A DNA stretch of 64,000 nucleotides from Ampullaceana balthica (Eukaryota; Mollusca; Gastropoda; Lymnaeidae), in contig CALYLW010000183.1 of assembly GCA_944989445.1 (NCBI GenBank), positions 96,936 to 160,935 of the forward strand, written 5' to 3'. Shown here one piece after another: positions 45,928-57,900 of this stretch. The stretch's first letter is position 1. Every line of letters begins with the position of its first letter. The notes under the pieces were generated by a model. It saw only the letters and a program-made list of their open reading frames with translations. It searched no databases and was not told where the DNA came from. The position numbers and the translations under genes were made by a program.

Positions 45928-48900
45928 CTGTAGATATAAAAGTAAAATAAAATATTAAATATATTTTTCATGTACATATCTTTAAAATTTTAATCTCTAA
46001 TTCTAATTCTTATTTTTTTTAAAACATCTGTATCAAACATGGTTAGTGAGATTGAAAAACTAACGCACACAGATAGAAAATTATTTGTACGTTTTCATCC
46101 TTGGGATATGAATGTTGCTAAAAACAAAATATCTGTATACTAGATTGTGCTACAGCGCTGTGGCGTCTACAGCCCAACTAACAAAATACAAAATACTACC
46201 GTAAATTTCTGAAATGTACACAAAGTATTTCATAATTTTTTAAATATGAGCTAAAACAAAGACGTCATTGTTAATGTTAATCTGGAAACCAAAATAGTTA
46301 TGATTTTTAAGTCTATATTTTCAAATTTAAAAAAAGCAGAGTGATGTCCCTTAGCGTTACTGAATGAGTGAGTCAGTGATAATTGAGGGTGTTTATACAT
46401 ATAATGTAGGGCTGTTAATTAATATAAATTTAATCATTAACTTTTGAAAAATTAACGATTGATTAATCGATTAAATTTAATTTCAATTAAAGCCAAAAAT
46501 TAAAATTTATGATGTCATTAGTAACACAAATTAAATGTTCTTGTTGAAAATCCAAATACAGTGGGGGCCCGCTTAAGTCGACGGCCTCGGGGTATGAAAA
46601 ATGGCGCCGAGATAACCGATCACCGAGTTAAACGAAAACCAATATGGCGGCAAAATATTAACATGCGCTTGAAATTTCTTTATAATTACATACATGATGT
46701 GCGTTAATTAGTGGTGGGACGATTAATCGGAATCGTATTGGAATATCGGGACCCAATTTCTTCACTCTTTCCTTATGCCCGCAGGGTCCACTGGTGACTG
46801 GTGACTTTCCTTACAAGCTACACAAATACATTACCCACCCCGTCCCCTCAGCTCACAATGGACTCAGAATTCCTTCGGTAACTTGAGTGCTAATCGGACT
46901 AACTAACAACAATGGCGTGGGAGATTGAGAGTGGGGGTGGGTAAACTGTCTGTAGTCTGTTATATTATATATTTTAAAATCTGGGGAGCCTTGTTTACAG
47001 TAAGCACCCTATGATTTTTCATCCCATCACTAGCGTTAATAAATGAGAATGTACATGCACTTGATTTATTGAGGTTTTTTTTTACACAAATGCATTGCCG
47101 TTATTTGTTTATCATGACCTATATATGACTCATAACAAAGCAAACTCTTCTCTATAAAAGTGTACAAAAATAAATTAGGAACTCCTTTTGAACTTTCAAC
47201 TTTGATATATTTGAATTAATTCTAACTAGGGCTGCGGAAATTATCGATTAATTTCTCGATTAATCGTTAAAATGTTTATCGATTAAATATTGATTAAAAT
47301 AATTTTAATCGATAAAAATTCGATTGAAATTTAAGAAAATATTTATAATATTTTTAAAAAATTTTAGTAATAAATAATAAATTATTAATAATTAATAATA
47401 ATTTATATATATATTTTTTACGTACAAACATCTCCCGCGTAATATTAAAATTTAATTTAATAATTTATGTTGACCGGCAGACGTCAACTAAAAAATGGCT
47501 GACAGCCAGAGCCGTCTTTACACCATTTTGGGCCCCCAGGTAAAGAAATAGTGTTGGGCCCTTCCCCCGCAGGAATAAAAAATGAATATACATAATATAT
47601 ATAAATAAACATATTCCCATGGGGCCCATATGCTCGTGGGCCCCCAGGAAAATGCCCAACGGGCCTATGCGTTAAGACGACCCTGCTGACAGCATCAGCG
47701 CAGTTAAATTTAAACATATAACTAGAAAGTTGAGCAAATATGTTGTTTTTAAGCTAACTGCGGATGGCAAAGTCGAAGATGGTGAAAACTTTTACTGTTT
47801 CCACTGCCATAAACAATTCTCTTTTAAAGGATCAAATACAACTCTGACGTACCACCTTCAGCACAAATCAAGTATCAACACATTGTCATGAAATTTAGTT
47901 CAAGATATTCTTAATTTTCAATTTCCGTGAGAAATGTTCAGTTTAATGACGTCATTTTTGGTTTTAATCGAAATTATCGATTAATTAATCGATAATTCTT
48001 CAAAAGTTAACAATTAAATTTAAATTAATCGATAACAGCCATAATTCTAACCAATAGTTAAATGGCTTTTGCACACGGCCACTTCTTATGAATGAAACAA
48101 TGAGAACAAAGCAGTAGTAATAAAGTCAAAATGAGGTTGACGGTTGAAGGATGAATGATTGCCAATGACAAGTCTGCACACAGTACATTTTCCATACAAA
48201 ACGAAATGTTTTAGACATGCGATTCTGCGTGCATCTTTGCTATTGGAGCAATTACGTAATACTCGGCATCACTTACACGGCCGAGTATCTCCTAGTATAC
48301 GAAAATCGGCTGATGCCGAGTAGCCGAACCTATCGGTTCAGCCCTATCGATAAGAACATTTTCAAAAGCTGGCGATTCAAGTTAGTAACATAGCGCTGTG
48401 AGCAAGCGGGCTGTGATGTCTAAACGAGTCAGAAATTTTATGCCTTCACTTGGTTATATAAAATCACATCTAACATTTTCAAAAGCTGATGATTGGTCAT
48501 GGGGATCGAGATAACCAACACTAAGTGGCAAATTTGACCCTCGAGGTATTAGGGTTCGGCGACTTAAAATAATCGAATTAACAGATGAGAAAATGCAAAG
48601 ACAAAGAGAGAATTTGACGGTTCCAAAAAAAAACGTCGACTTAATAGAGCTGGCGAGTTAACCAGGACTCGAGTTAAGTGGACCCCACTGTAACACTGGA
48701 ATGTCTCCTTTATATGTCATCTTTTAACCAACTACGCAAAAAGACAAGTGTGTTGACATTATTTGGTTCAAGTGATGAGCGGGTCTACTTGACAATATAA
48801 CCAGCCTAGCTAAACAATCATTCACATGGAACTGAGGCAACTGGTATGCACAAAACGGTCTTGGCAAGGAGTGACATTATCGGATATCGGTGTTCATTAG

Positions 48901-51900
48901 GTTTCCACCATTGTAGAGGGTTAATGGGTTCAGAAACTTTCATCTCCATTTTGTTACGCAGTAATTCATCAGAAGAGCTGTCGTCATTTTCTGTCTCTGA
49001 GTCAGCAGACTCCATTACTGTCATTAGCTTAATACGCTTTTCATTTGGTTTGATAAGTAGGCAAAGTGTTAGAACCATGGTAGGCAAACTTTATCAACAT
49101 TTTGAACATTCCCGTCGTCAGTCAAAAACCAAAATATTAGTGTAATCGTCAGGAAATTTATTATTCATCTGCCGCTATTCTTTATAACTTTTTTTTTACT
49201 TTTTGACTTCCATTAATTTGTAAGTGATGGGTCGATTAATCGTTAAAAAAATAATTTAATCGTTAAAATTTTTTAACGATTAATCAAGAAATTAATAGTT
49301 AATTTCCGCAGCTCTAATATAATGACATCTTTAACTTGTAATTAAAATTTTTTGTGTGCTCTAGGTTCAAAATGGTAAATGGATGCCATTTGTTCTGCTC
49401 TACCATCCGGCTTGGAGAGTATTGAAATCAATATATGTGTCCCGAGTCCTACATCTTTTAAGACAATATGTTTGTTTCTTTACAAACAAACAATTTTAGC
49501 GATGTCTCTCTATAGGGTTTAGAGAGCAAATTTGAACTTTTAATGACTAGTTACCTGCCTTGAAAAAGTTTATCTTGAAAAGAAAGTTTGTTAAATACTA
49601 ACTAGCGAGAGGGGGCCAAGGGCGGCAAATTCCTAGTCGTTTAGTTTCTTAAAATGAAAACTTTGAAAGAAAGGGGAGTTTTTTAAAATTGAAACTAAAG
49701 AAAAGCCAAATAAAACTTTAATAAAAGAAATAAAGGAACTATCCAAAAGCATGTGAACGTCTAACTGCCAAAACTTTAAACTCCTTATTGGATATAAATT
49801 CTTCTGATACTAATACTACTGTCATAAAAAAACAACCAGAGGCTAAATTAGTATGAGAACGTGAAACTGATGTGGAGATAAATTCATTGATTTTTAAAAT
49901 TTGACATTGATTTTGTCAAATTTGGGGTGGGAGGGGAGGGCGGCAAATTCCTTGTTGCTCATTAGCTAATTGTTAAAACGTAAAAATAAATGTTAATAAA
50001 ATATAAGAAAAGCCAAGATAAAAAGAATTACACGAAATGAAGAACTATATTAAAATATGAGAGCTCTTCTAATGCCAAAACTTCAAACTCCATTATGAAT
50101 CTAAAGTCTTCTGATACTAATGTTACTGAGCTTGAAAACATAGGGGCTGAGATTATGACCATTCATAATGTGCTGGTATATATAATTGATTCAAGTTTGA
50201 TTTTAACGTAAGTGAACTACTGGAAAAAATTGTTGGTGTATTTATATGGCTTATTTTAATTTTAATGTCTTTTATTTTGTGGCATAAACAAAAATAATGG
50301 AAACAATTGCTTATCTAGTGGAATTAAAACTTGGCACAAATAAAATTAAAATTTGGGGTGGGGGCGGCAAATTCCGCCTTGTTAATTAGCTAATTTTTAA
50401 AACATTTTTAGTACATTTTAATAAAATAAACGCCAAGATAAGTACTCAATAATTACTCAACATTAACAAAGTTTTTTGCAAATGGAAGGAATCACACATC
50501 GAATAAAAAAGAAAACAAAGTAGCAAGAAGTTCTTGTTAGAATATTTGACATTATTAAATCCTGGCGAAATTGAATGTGACTTTTTGAGGTCATAGAGAG
50601 GGCAATACTGTTGCAAATAAAAGCAATATTCTTGAACTAATGCATTTGCTTGCAAAGTTCGTTCAAGCACTCCAAGAACATAGTGGGAAAAGGGGTAAAA
50701 AACATGTCATCTAAAATTCAAACTGAGCTCATAGCAATTTTAGAAGATACAGTTCACGAAAAATCATCTTTCTTCAATACCAAGATACCAAATATTGTTC
50801 CATTTTATTTTATATCTCGTCATATAAGGATCAAACAAGTCCAGTTGTGTGATATGTAAAGATTGAAAATAAAAAAGTAGACCCTTTAAAATCAAAGATT
50901 TCCTTCAACTTCAAGCAAAAGTGAATCTGCATACGACATTTCTTAAATGATTTTAAATAAATTATGATCTTAGAATAATGGACTGCACAGGCCCAACGTG
51001 TGTTAATACTTCTTAAGGGCTGGAAAGTATACAAGAGTTCAACAAAGACGCAAAAACATAAAATCTCATGTCAAACTCGTTCAAACAGTTAAACCTAATT
51101 TGTTAACATGATTCTCCAACTGAAACTAATTCTCCAAATATTTTAGTACACTTGAGTGTTGCTACACATTCTTTTCCAAGTCCATACACTGTTGGAAATA
51201 CCTAATTGCTTCTACAAGCCAGGCATTCAGACTTCAGGATACAAAATAGTGAATATACCATGAAGCCATGTTGAGGTTACTTTGTAATCTATAGAACTGA
51301 AAGATGCAGACAAAAAGCTCAACACATGAACAGACGAAAGAACGTTGCTAGTCACAATGAAATCTTTTTATTTTCAAAGTTATATAAAAAAAAATCCCGA
51401 AATTCTTTACAAACATATAGTACTCAACAAAAAAATTCTTAGCGATGGCTACTCACAGAGAAACTAATGGAATGGAATACTTAAGGGATGTTTTGACTTT
51501 TGATAAAAGCAGCAGAAGATGCAGCTTATCAGGGGAATAATCTCAAATTCTTTGCTACCATTAAGAAGCTGTCTGGTAACAAGTCAGAGTGACATGTGAA
51601 GAACAAAGATTGCAAAATCTTACCAAATGAGAAACAATACAGAGGCAGGTGGAAAGAGCATGTCGAGGAGCTTCTTAACAGATCGGAACAAGGAAACCAC
51701 CAGCTGACAATGACATGTTAATTGACTGCAACAAAAAGAAACATGTTTTGCAGCAGTTCTCACATTTTAAAAAACATATCGTACTCGGCGGTGTCTTTAA
51801 AAACTGTTCCATAGCTCGTCAAACATTTTTATAAACTCTTATGTAGTCAGAAAATATAACATGTTATGTAATTGTTAACTATCATTTAGTATTCACGGTT

Positions 51901-54900
51901 TTATTAGTAAAAATAGATAATTTACTATTTTTAATAAAATTATTTTCATTTTATGTAATATTTTAAATTTCCAGATTCTTCAGTACAACCTATGATTTAA
52001 ATACATACGCATGAAGGCTGACTTGGGAACCAGTGTGGGAATGCTGCATCCCAGTTTATTAAGATATGGGAGGAGGAGCAAGTGCCTTTTGAGTGGAAAT
52101 CACCTCATCAAAATCCCAAAGAAGGATGATTTAAGCTCCTGTTCTAACTACAGAGGGACACAGTCTATCCCAGGCAAAGTTTTCAAAAGCAAGTAGCCCA
52201 AGAGAATGAAAAATGCTGTTGACCCTTGCTGCCAGACCAGCAAGCCGGCTTTTGCACCAACAGATCCTGCTCTAACCAGAGGGCTAAACTGTGCATTATT
52301 CTAGAAAATCAATGGAGTAGAACTGGCCTCTCTATGTCAACTTTGACAGTATGAATAAGCAAATTCTCTGGAGACTGTTAAGATAATATACAGTGTGCAA
52401 ATGATCACAGAGATAATCAGGAACACTGATGAAGGGATGACCTGCCCAGTTATCCAGTTGGCCAGCAGGTGACAGATGCTTTCCAGATGAAGACTGGTGT
52501 GAGGCAAGGATGTTTTTTTCACCTTTCCTGTTCCTGTCAGTAATTAACTGGGTGAGGAAAACATCCAGGGAGCTGATGAATGGTATCCAATGGACCTTGT
52601 GAAACAAGCTTGATAACTGAAGCAAGATTCACATTGTTAAAGAATCTGTGAAAAACGTGATTTTTGGACATCTCTAGGCAACGAAAGTTATTGTGGAGTC
52701 ACTGGCCATTGGATTACCCACTACTGGAAATTGAAAAGTGTTGTTCTTGAATGCTTAAACTTTGTAGAACGTGACTATTCTGATAATATTGGTGGATTAT
52801 ATAAACAGTTTGCAACAGACTAGGAGATAACAAACAGGATTAGGCTCTAGATACTGACAGTGCGAGAAATATGGTTTCTTTGTTAATAAAACTGATTTTT
52901 CTCACATTCCATGTTTGAATCATAGCATACAGCTGAGATCCTTGCATGGATTTGCATGAAGCCGCTGATACCAAATGATTGTTTTGAAAATGTTGAAAAA
53001 TTGTTGGTCATTTTAACCCTACCGACTCGAGTTACCGAATATTAGGTAATTTATTTAATTCCTATATAACGAGTTACCACTTTCTAGGCATTTGGGTCAG
53101 GATGTGGAAAACCCTAGGGAAGTACTAAAAATAGCTAACCAATCTGCGTGTGACCTAAATAAAAGTCATTGCAAATGGCTGCCCTCATGTTTAAATTTAT
53201 TTGTGTTTTTATGTGAAATGTTTTTGAAAATTCAATGTAAGACGAGTGTCTGATGAACCAAGCACTTGACAGGAAAGTGGAACTTGGTTTGTGTTTTATT
53301 CTTTTGATTTTTTCAGTATCTAAGTCATAATTTTATCAAGAATACGTTTCTAGGTCAAGTAACACGCAATATTAGAGCTAATCATAGTTGTGTTGTGTTT
53401 ATGACATGTGTAGTGAATGTAGAAAAACATTCCAGATACAACAAGTGAAATGCTAGAATGTCTTATACAGAAAATCCATGAATTGTGAAAAAATATTTTT
53501 TCTGCTCAGTGGATCAGCTGCAAAAACAACTGAATTGCAAAATTGTACTAATTCCTCATTGTGTAAGCTGCAGAAAGATGTACCAACAAGATGGAACAGT
53601 ACTTTTACAATCCTGCGAAGTCTTCTGCAGGCCATGAGAAGCACTGTTTACATGTCAGATGAAAAGAAGCAATAAATTAAACAACCCTGTAAAAACAAAG
53701 TTTTTGACTATAAATCCCTTATATATGAGACAGAACTCAAAGTATTGATATGTTCAATATACATTAATACGCAACAGGCAAAAAACATTTACAGACTGAA
53801 ACCGACTGATCTCCCTTGGCTTTAAAACCGGGGGAAGGGGTGTGGACATCGATGGCTGGCGTGTACGACTCAAGTGGCACGTGGAAGGCGAACAATAACA
53901 AAAGGCGATATTCAATTACATTGAATTATATAGTATACTAGAAAAATACCCCGCACTTCGTAGCGGGAGTGTGCTGACACTTTATCCAAGTATTAGTTGC
54001 TGGTTATTACATTTTTTATTTGCCAAGTTAAATTTCAGATTCATCAGTTAAAATCTTATGAGAAACAGAGATATGCCATTTTACCGCGTGAGTTGTTTTC
54101 ACTTAATGCAGTGCCTTTTAACATGGCCTTACTATTTAAAAGATATGATTTATTAAATAATGATCCTTGCCGACCATAATAACTAAATTTACAATTTCAT
54201 TCCCACTTGTACAAAATTACTTAACTTATAGGTTTTCTGAAAGAGCTCTACCACCTTCGTCACTCAAAAATTTAATATATAATTACGAAACTGCATCGTA
54301 TCACAATTGTAAGTTAGATAATATTTGTAACCACGTCTATGAGATAAAGAACATGTGGCACTATCCCTTTAAAAGGCAAAAGCTAAGTGACTCATAGCGC
54401 AAATAAACAAAATTATAAATGTACTTTCTAAAATACTTTTTTTTTAAAAACTGGTCGTATTAAAATGATATTAAAAAAATGTGCACACCACATTTAGACA
54501 ATATAGAAAGCTGGCCGCATAAAATAAAGTCTTGTTATAAAGTAAATGTACTGGACCAAAATAACTCCTCCTTTTGACGTAACAATTGTTTTCACATGGA
54601 AATAATATTTAACATTTTTTATATCTCGATATTTTACAATTTATATTTACGGTTTATAAGCAATGTGTATAATTTCAAAAAGGAATCATTTTTTTTTGTT
54701 CCCTATTTCAGATAAAGCATCATATTTTGTAAATTATATTCAAAGCACACACACACACCAGATTTTATATCTGAAAAATAAAATAAATTTAAAAAAAAAG
54801 ATTCAACAGTCTGTTAATAAGCGCATCTTAAAAATGATTAAAAGGCAATTTTAGAAATGGCCTATGCTATTCTGAATACAAAGGAATGAACATAAAAACA

Positions 54901-57900
54901 TATTCAATTCGAAATTCATATTAATTAAGCGTTTTCAGGATCACTTCATTAAATTTAGTCAACTTTTGTTAATACGTTATAATGTATAGTGTATATAAAG
55001 CTTAAGTAAACAGTTTGAAAGTGTATGTTTATTTGACATAGGCCATCACTTTCAACATAAAATAAACTCGCTACATCTATGGTTTTTAATTAAATGTCGA
55101 GTTATGAATTACATTTTTTAAAAATCCCAATTTTATTCATTGCATGTAAAATATTAATACAATGCATCGTGAAAATAATTCTTCTTCTTCTTCTTCTTCG
55201 TTCTCAATTTGAGTATTGCGTGCCGACGAGTTTTGCGCCAATTGGCCCGTGGTCTCCGACTTCAGCCTGCTGTTTTTTCTGGATGTGCTTCCATAGCCTT
55301 TGGTCAGCCAAGACCATCTGCAAGGCAGCAGTTGATTTTGGCAAGTGATGCAGCGTTCACATGCCACGGCTATAAGGGTTCCACGCATTACCCAGCCGCC
55401 TTTTGTTTTCCCTAACTATGCGTTAGGTACCCACTCGAAGCTGGGTGGACTCGGGGACGCCCTAGGCCCCGGGAACAAATCCATGGCTTCCCATGGATTC
55501 GAACCCGTGACCATCGGTACGCCAGTCGAGAGCGCTGCCACTCGACCAGCGTATCCCCTGTGAAAATAATTGAAATAAAATAATTTAAACGCATATGTAA
55601 TATATAAAGCTCAGTTGATATTTTTATGTTTGTTTGTTTGTATCCATTAAAAAAAGGCCACTGCTTTGTTGACATTTTTCCAAAAGATCTCTGCCACTGT
55701 CGTCACTAAAAAAGCTCTTATATATTTACGACACTGCAATGTAACACAATTGTAATTAATACAATATTTGCAACAGCGTCTATGAGATAAAGATAATAAA
55801 GATAAATAAAAAAATTAGGCTATATTCCTAATTAAAAAAACAACAAACAAAACAAATCAATTTTATGTTAAAAATGCATGTGAAACCATTACAATAGTCG
55901 ATTTTAAAAATGGCCTATGTTAATCCATCATCAAAGGAATGAACATAACATATTCAATTCGCAATTCAAAATAATTAAGCATTTTCAGGATCACTTTATT
56001 TAGTTTAATCTACTTATGATAATAGGTCCGGTAGCCTAAGTTTAAATAGTATAAGTGTATAGGTTATGTAAAAGACAATGGCTTATGTAAAAGACAAACA
56101 AAATATAAATGTTATATTAATAGGACACAGCTAAATTTAAGATGCGTACACGAAAATGTGCGCACAGTAAACAGGCGATAAAAGATTTTAAAACGTGCAC
56201 CGCTAAAAATGAAGCCTTGAAAAAAATACTGACACAATTATTACATAAATAGGTTTTTCATTAAATGTCGAGTTATGGAACAGAAAATAATTAAAACAAA
56301 TTCGCAATTAAATTTAAACGTGTAAACAATTAAATCTAATGCATCGTGTGGCAGTTGTAATTAAATATGTTTACGTGTCTATCTAATATATAGAAAGTAA
56401 CAGTAAAGAAAATAACAAGTCTTTGTACTACACAGCTCAAATTATGAAGCGTACACGAAAATGTGCGCACCGTAATTAGACATTATAATATTTTTTCAAA
56501 TGCGCATGGCTGAAAATAAAGTATTGGCATTGGGAGAAAAAAACGTCACCAAAAGTAACTCGCTTTGAACGGCATTTGAACGCCCGCGTAAATTTGTTCA
56601 ATACAGAAATGAGGTTACATTTTTTATTCTTTGTCTCTGCATTTTCTGATTATTTAATTTACGGCATTCGGGCAAAAGGGACAATTACAAAAACTAACTT
56701 AAAACCACTTTCAGGGTAAAAGGAACCGTCCTGCAAAATTTGGTCCCCGTCCGTCATTTGGTTTTTCCGTGATTGTCTAACAGAAAGTCGAAAAGTGAAA
56801 CATACAAACACCAACTGAGCTTTATATATTAGATAGAGATAAACTAAAAATGCATTAGTTTAATTACGGTACATTAGATCCATCTGAAATTTTTAAATAC
56901 GCCTCACATCTCCCTTCACGTTTTACCATGGTAGTGTTAAACTTTAATGTTAAAGGTGATTTAAATAGCAATGTCAGCGTACTCACCTTTTATATTATGA
57001 GTGTATTTAACTTAAATGTTATTGTAATTTGATATTCTGTTGTACTTTGCATGTATTTAACAGTAATAAAAATATTTCAACTAATAACCTGTAATGATGC
57101 TCGATACAGTTCTTCTCCTTCTGCTTTTAATTCCATTAAAGCATCTTGTTGTGATTGGATCAGTTGCTGATATACCTTATACTCATAACCCCATTGCCTT
57201 GAACGGTATCGCCCCCATTCTTTGATCAAAAACGCCTTTATTTCAATGGCTTCTGGTGATTCAACATTTGGCTCTCGTTTTCTATCTCTGCAAAAATAGT
57301 ATTTACACTTTCAGTTTATTCTTTGGATTTAAAGAGTGTTTTTGTTTAATTTTATTGAAAGTTAGGAGCTTTTTTGAAGGTATAAATCTTGCATACATAT
57401 TTTATATTTGATAATAATAAGAAGTGTATCAGAATACTTATTATCAGGGCTGTGGTAAAAATTAACAGTTATATCCAGAGAAAAAGCAGTGCTGTTGTTT
57501 TAACTAAAGCACTTGTATCCATTTCCAAAACTGCAGAATATTTTTTTATTTAAACAAAAGTAAATATTATTATAAAAATTAAATAATTGTTACCAGCCCT
57601 ACTTATTATATAAATATTAATCTCCATAATTATTCCAAGTTTATGTTTAAAAAACTCACCTGGCTAGTTTTAGTTTTCTATTGTCTATTTCTAACTCATC
57701 AATAGGTTTTAAGATTCTGCCTATCTTTGTGAGTCTCCTTATCTCCTTCTCTATCCTTTTTAACTTTTTGGCTTCGCGGGCTGCAATTAGGCTCGGATCT
57801 ATTCTTTTTTTCTTTTTCATAGGCTCAGCCCTTTAGAGTAAAATAGAAAATTGGATGAAATCATTCATTTCCATCATGGAAAGAAAGTGGAGATGGACTG

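Larger units (their letters stand above)
47227..48043 (+). mobile_element. hAT element with BED-finger remnant, third level
   Basis: Ends TAGGGCTGCGGAAATTATCG and, inverted from 48043, TATGGCTGTTATCGATTAAT. Exact 8-bp duplication ATTCTAAC at 47219-47226 and 48044-48051. 817 bp, with an N-terminal transposase fragment (47495-47891) interrupted by the MITE at 47507-47685. Confidence 0.85.
46559..48690. mobile_element. Tc1/mariner-superfamily (pogo/Tigger-like) element, second level
   Basis: CAGTGGGGGCCCGCTTAAGT at 46559 and, inverted from 48690, CAGTGGGGTCCACTTAACTC form terminal repeats of about 22 bp. TA dinucleotides flank both ends (46557-46558, 48691-48692). No transposase frame recognised. 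The superfamily call rests on TIR style and TA duplication only. Confidence 0.72.
46407..49316 (-). mobile_element. hAT transposon (outermost level of a nest)
   Basis: Termini TAGGGCTGTTAATTAAT at 46407 and TTAATTTCCGCAGCTCTA ending at 49316 are inverted repeats. They are flanked by an exact 8-bp duplication ATATAATG (46399-46406 and 49317-49324). A transposase C-terminal relic lies at 48818-49087. The deletion derivative at 62478-63442 is the same family. About 780 bp belong to this element itself; the rest is nested inserts. Confidence 0.85.

Noticed and set aside
48277..48346. Possible further hAT end (minus strand TAGGGCTGAACCGATAGG) inside the pogo-like element
   Set aside because: No partner terminus or matching target duplication was found; the octamer comparison gave only 5 of 8.
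48846..49145. 99-codon plus-strand open frame
   Set aside because: Antisense shadow of the hAT dimerisation-domain relic.
52332..52625. 97-codon minus-strand open frame
   Set aside because: Antisense of the decayed LINE RT domain.
55490..55560. tRNA gene on the minus strand
   Set aside because: A and B boxes are present, but the segment is the head of a SINE with tail and target duplication, and no tRNA cloverleaf end is seen.
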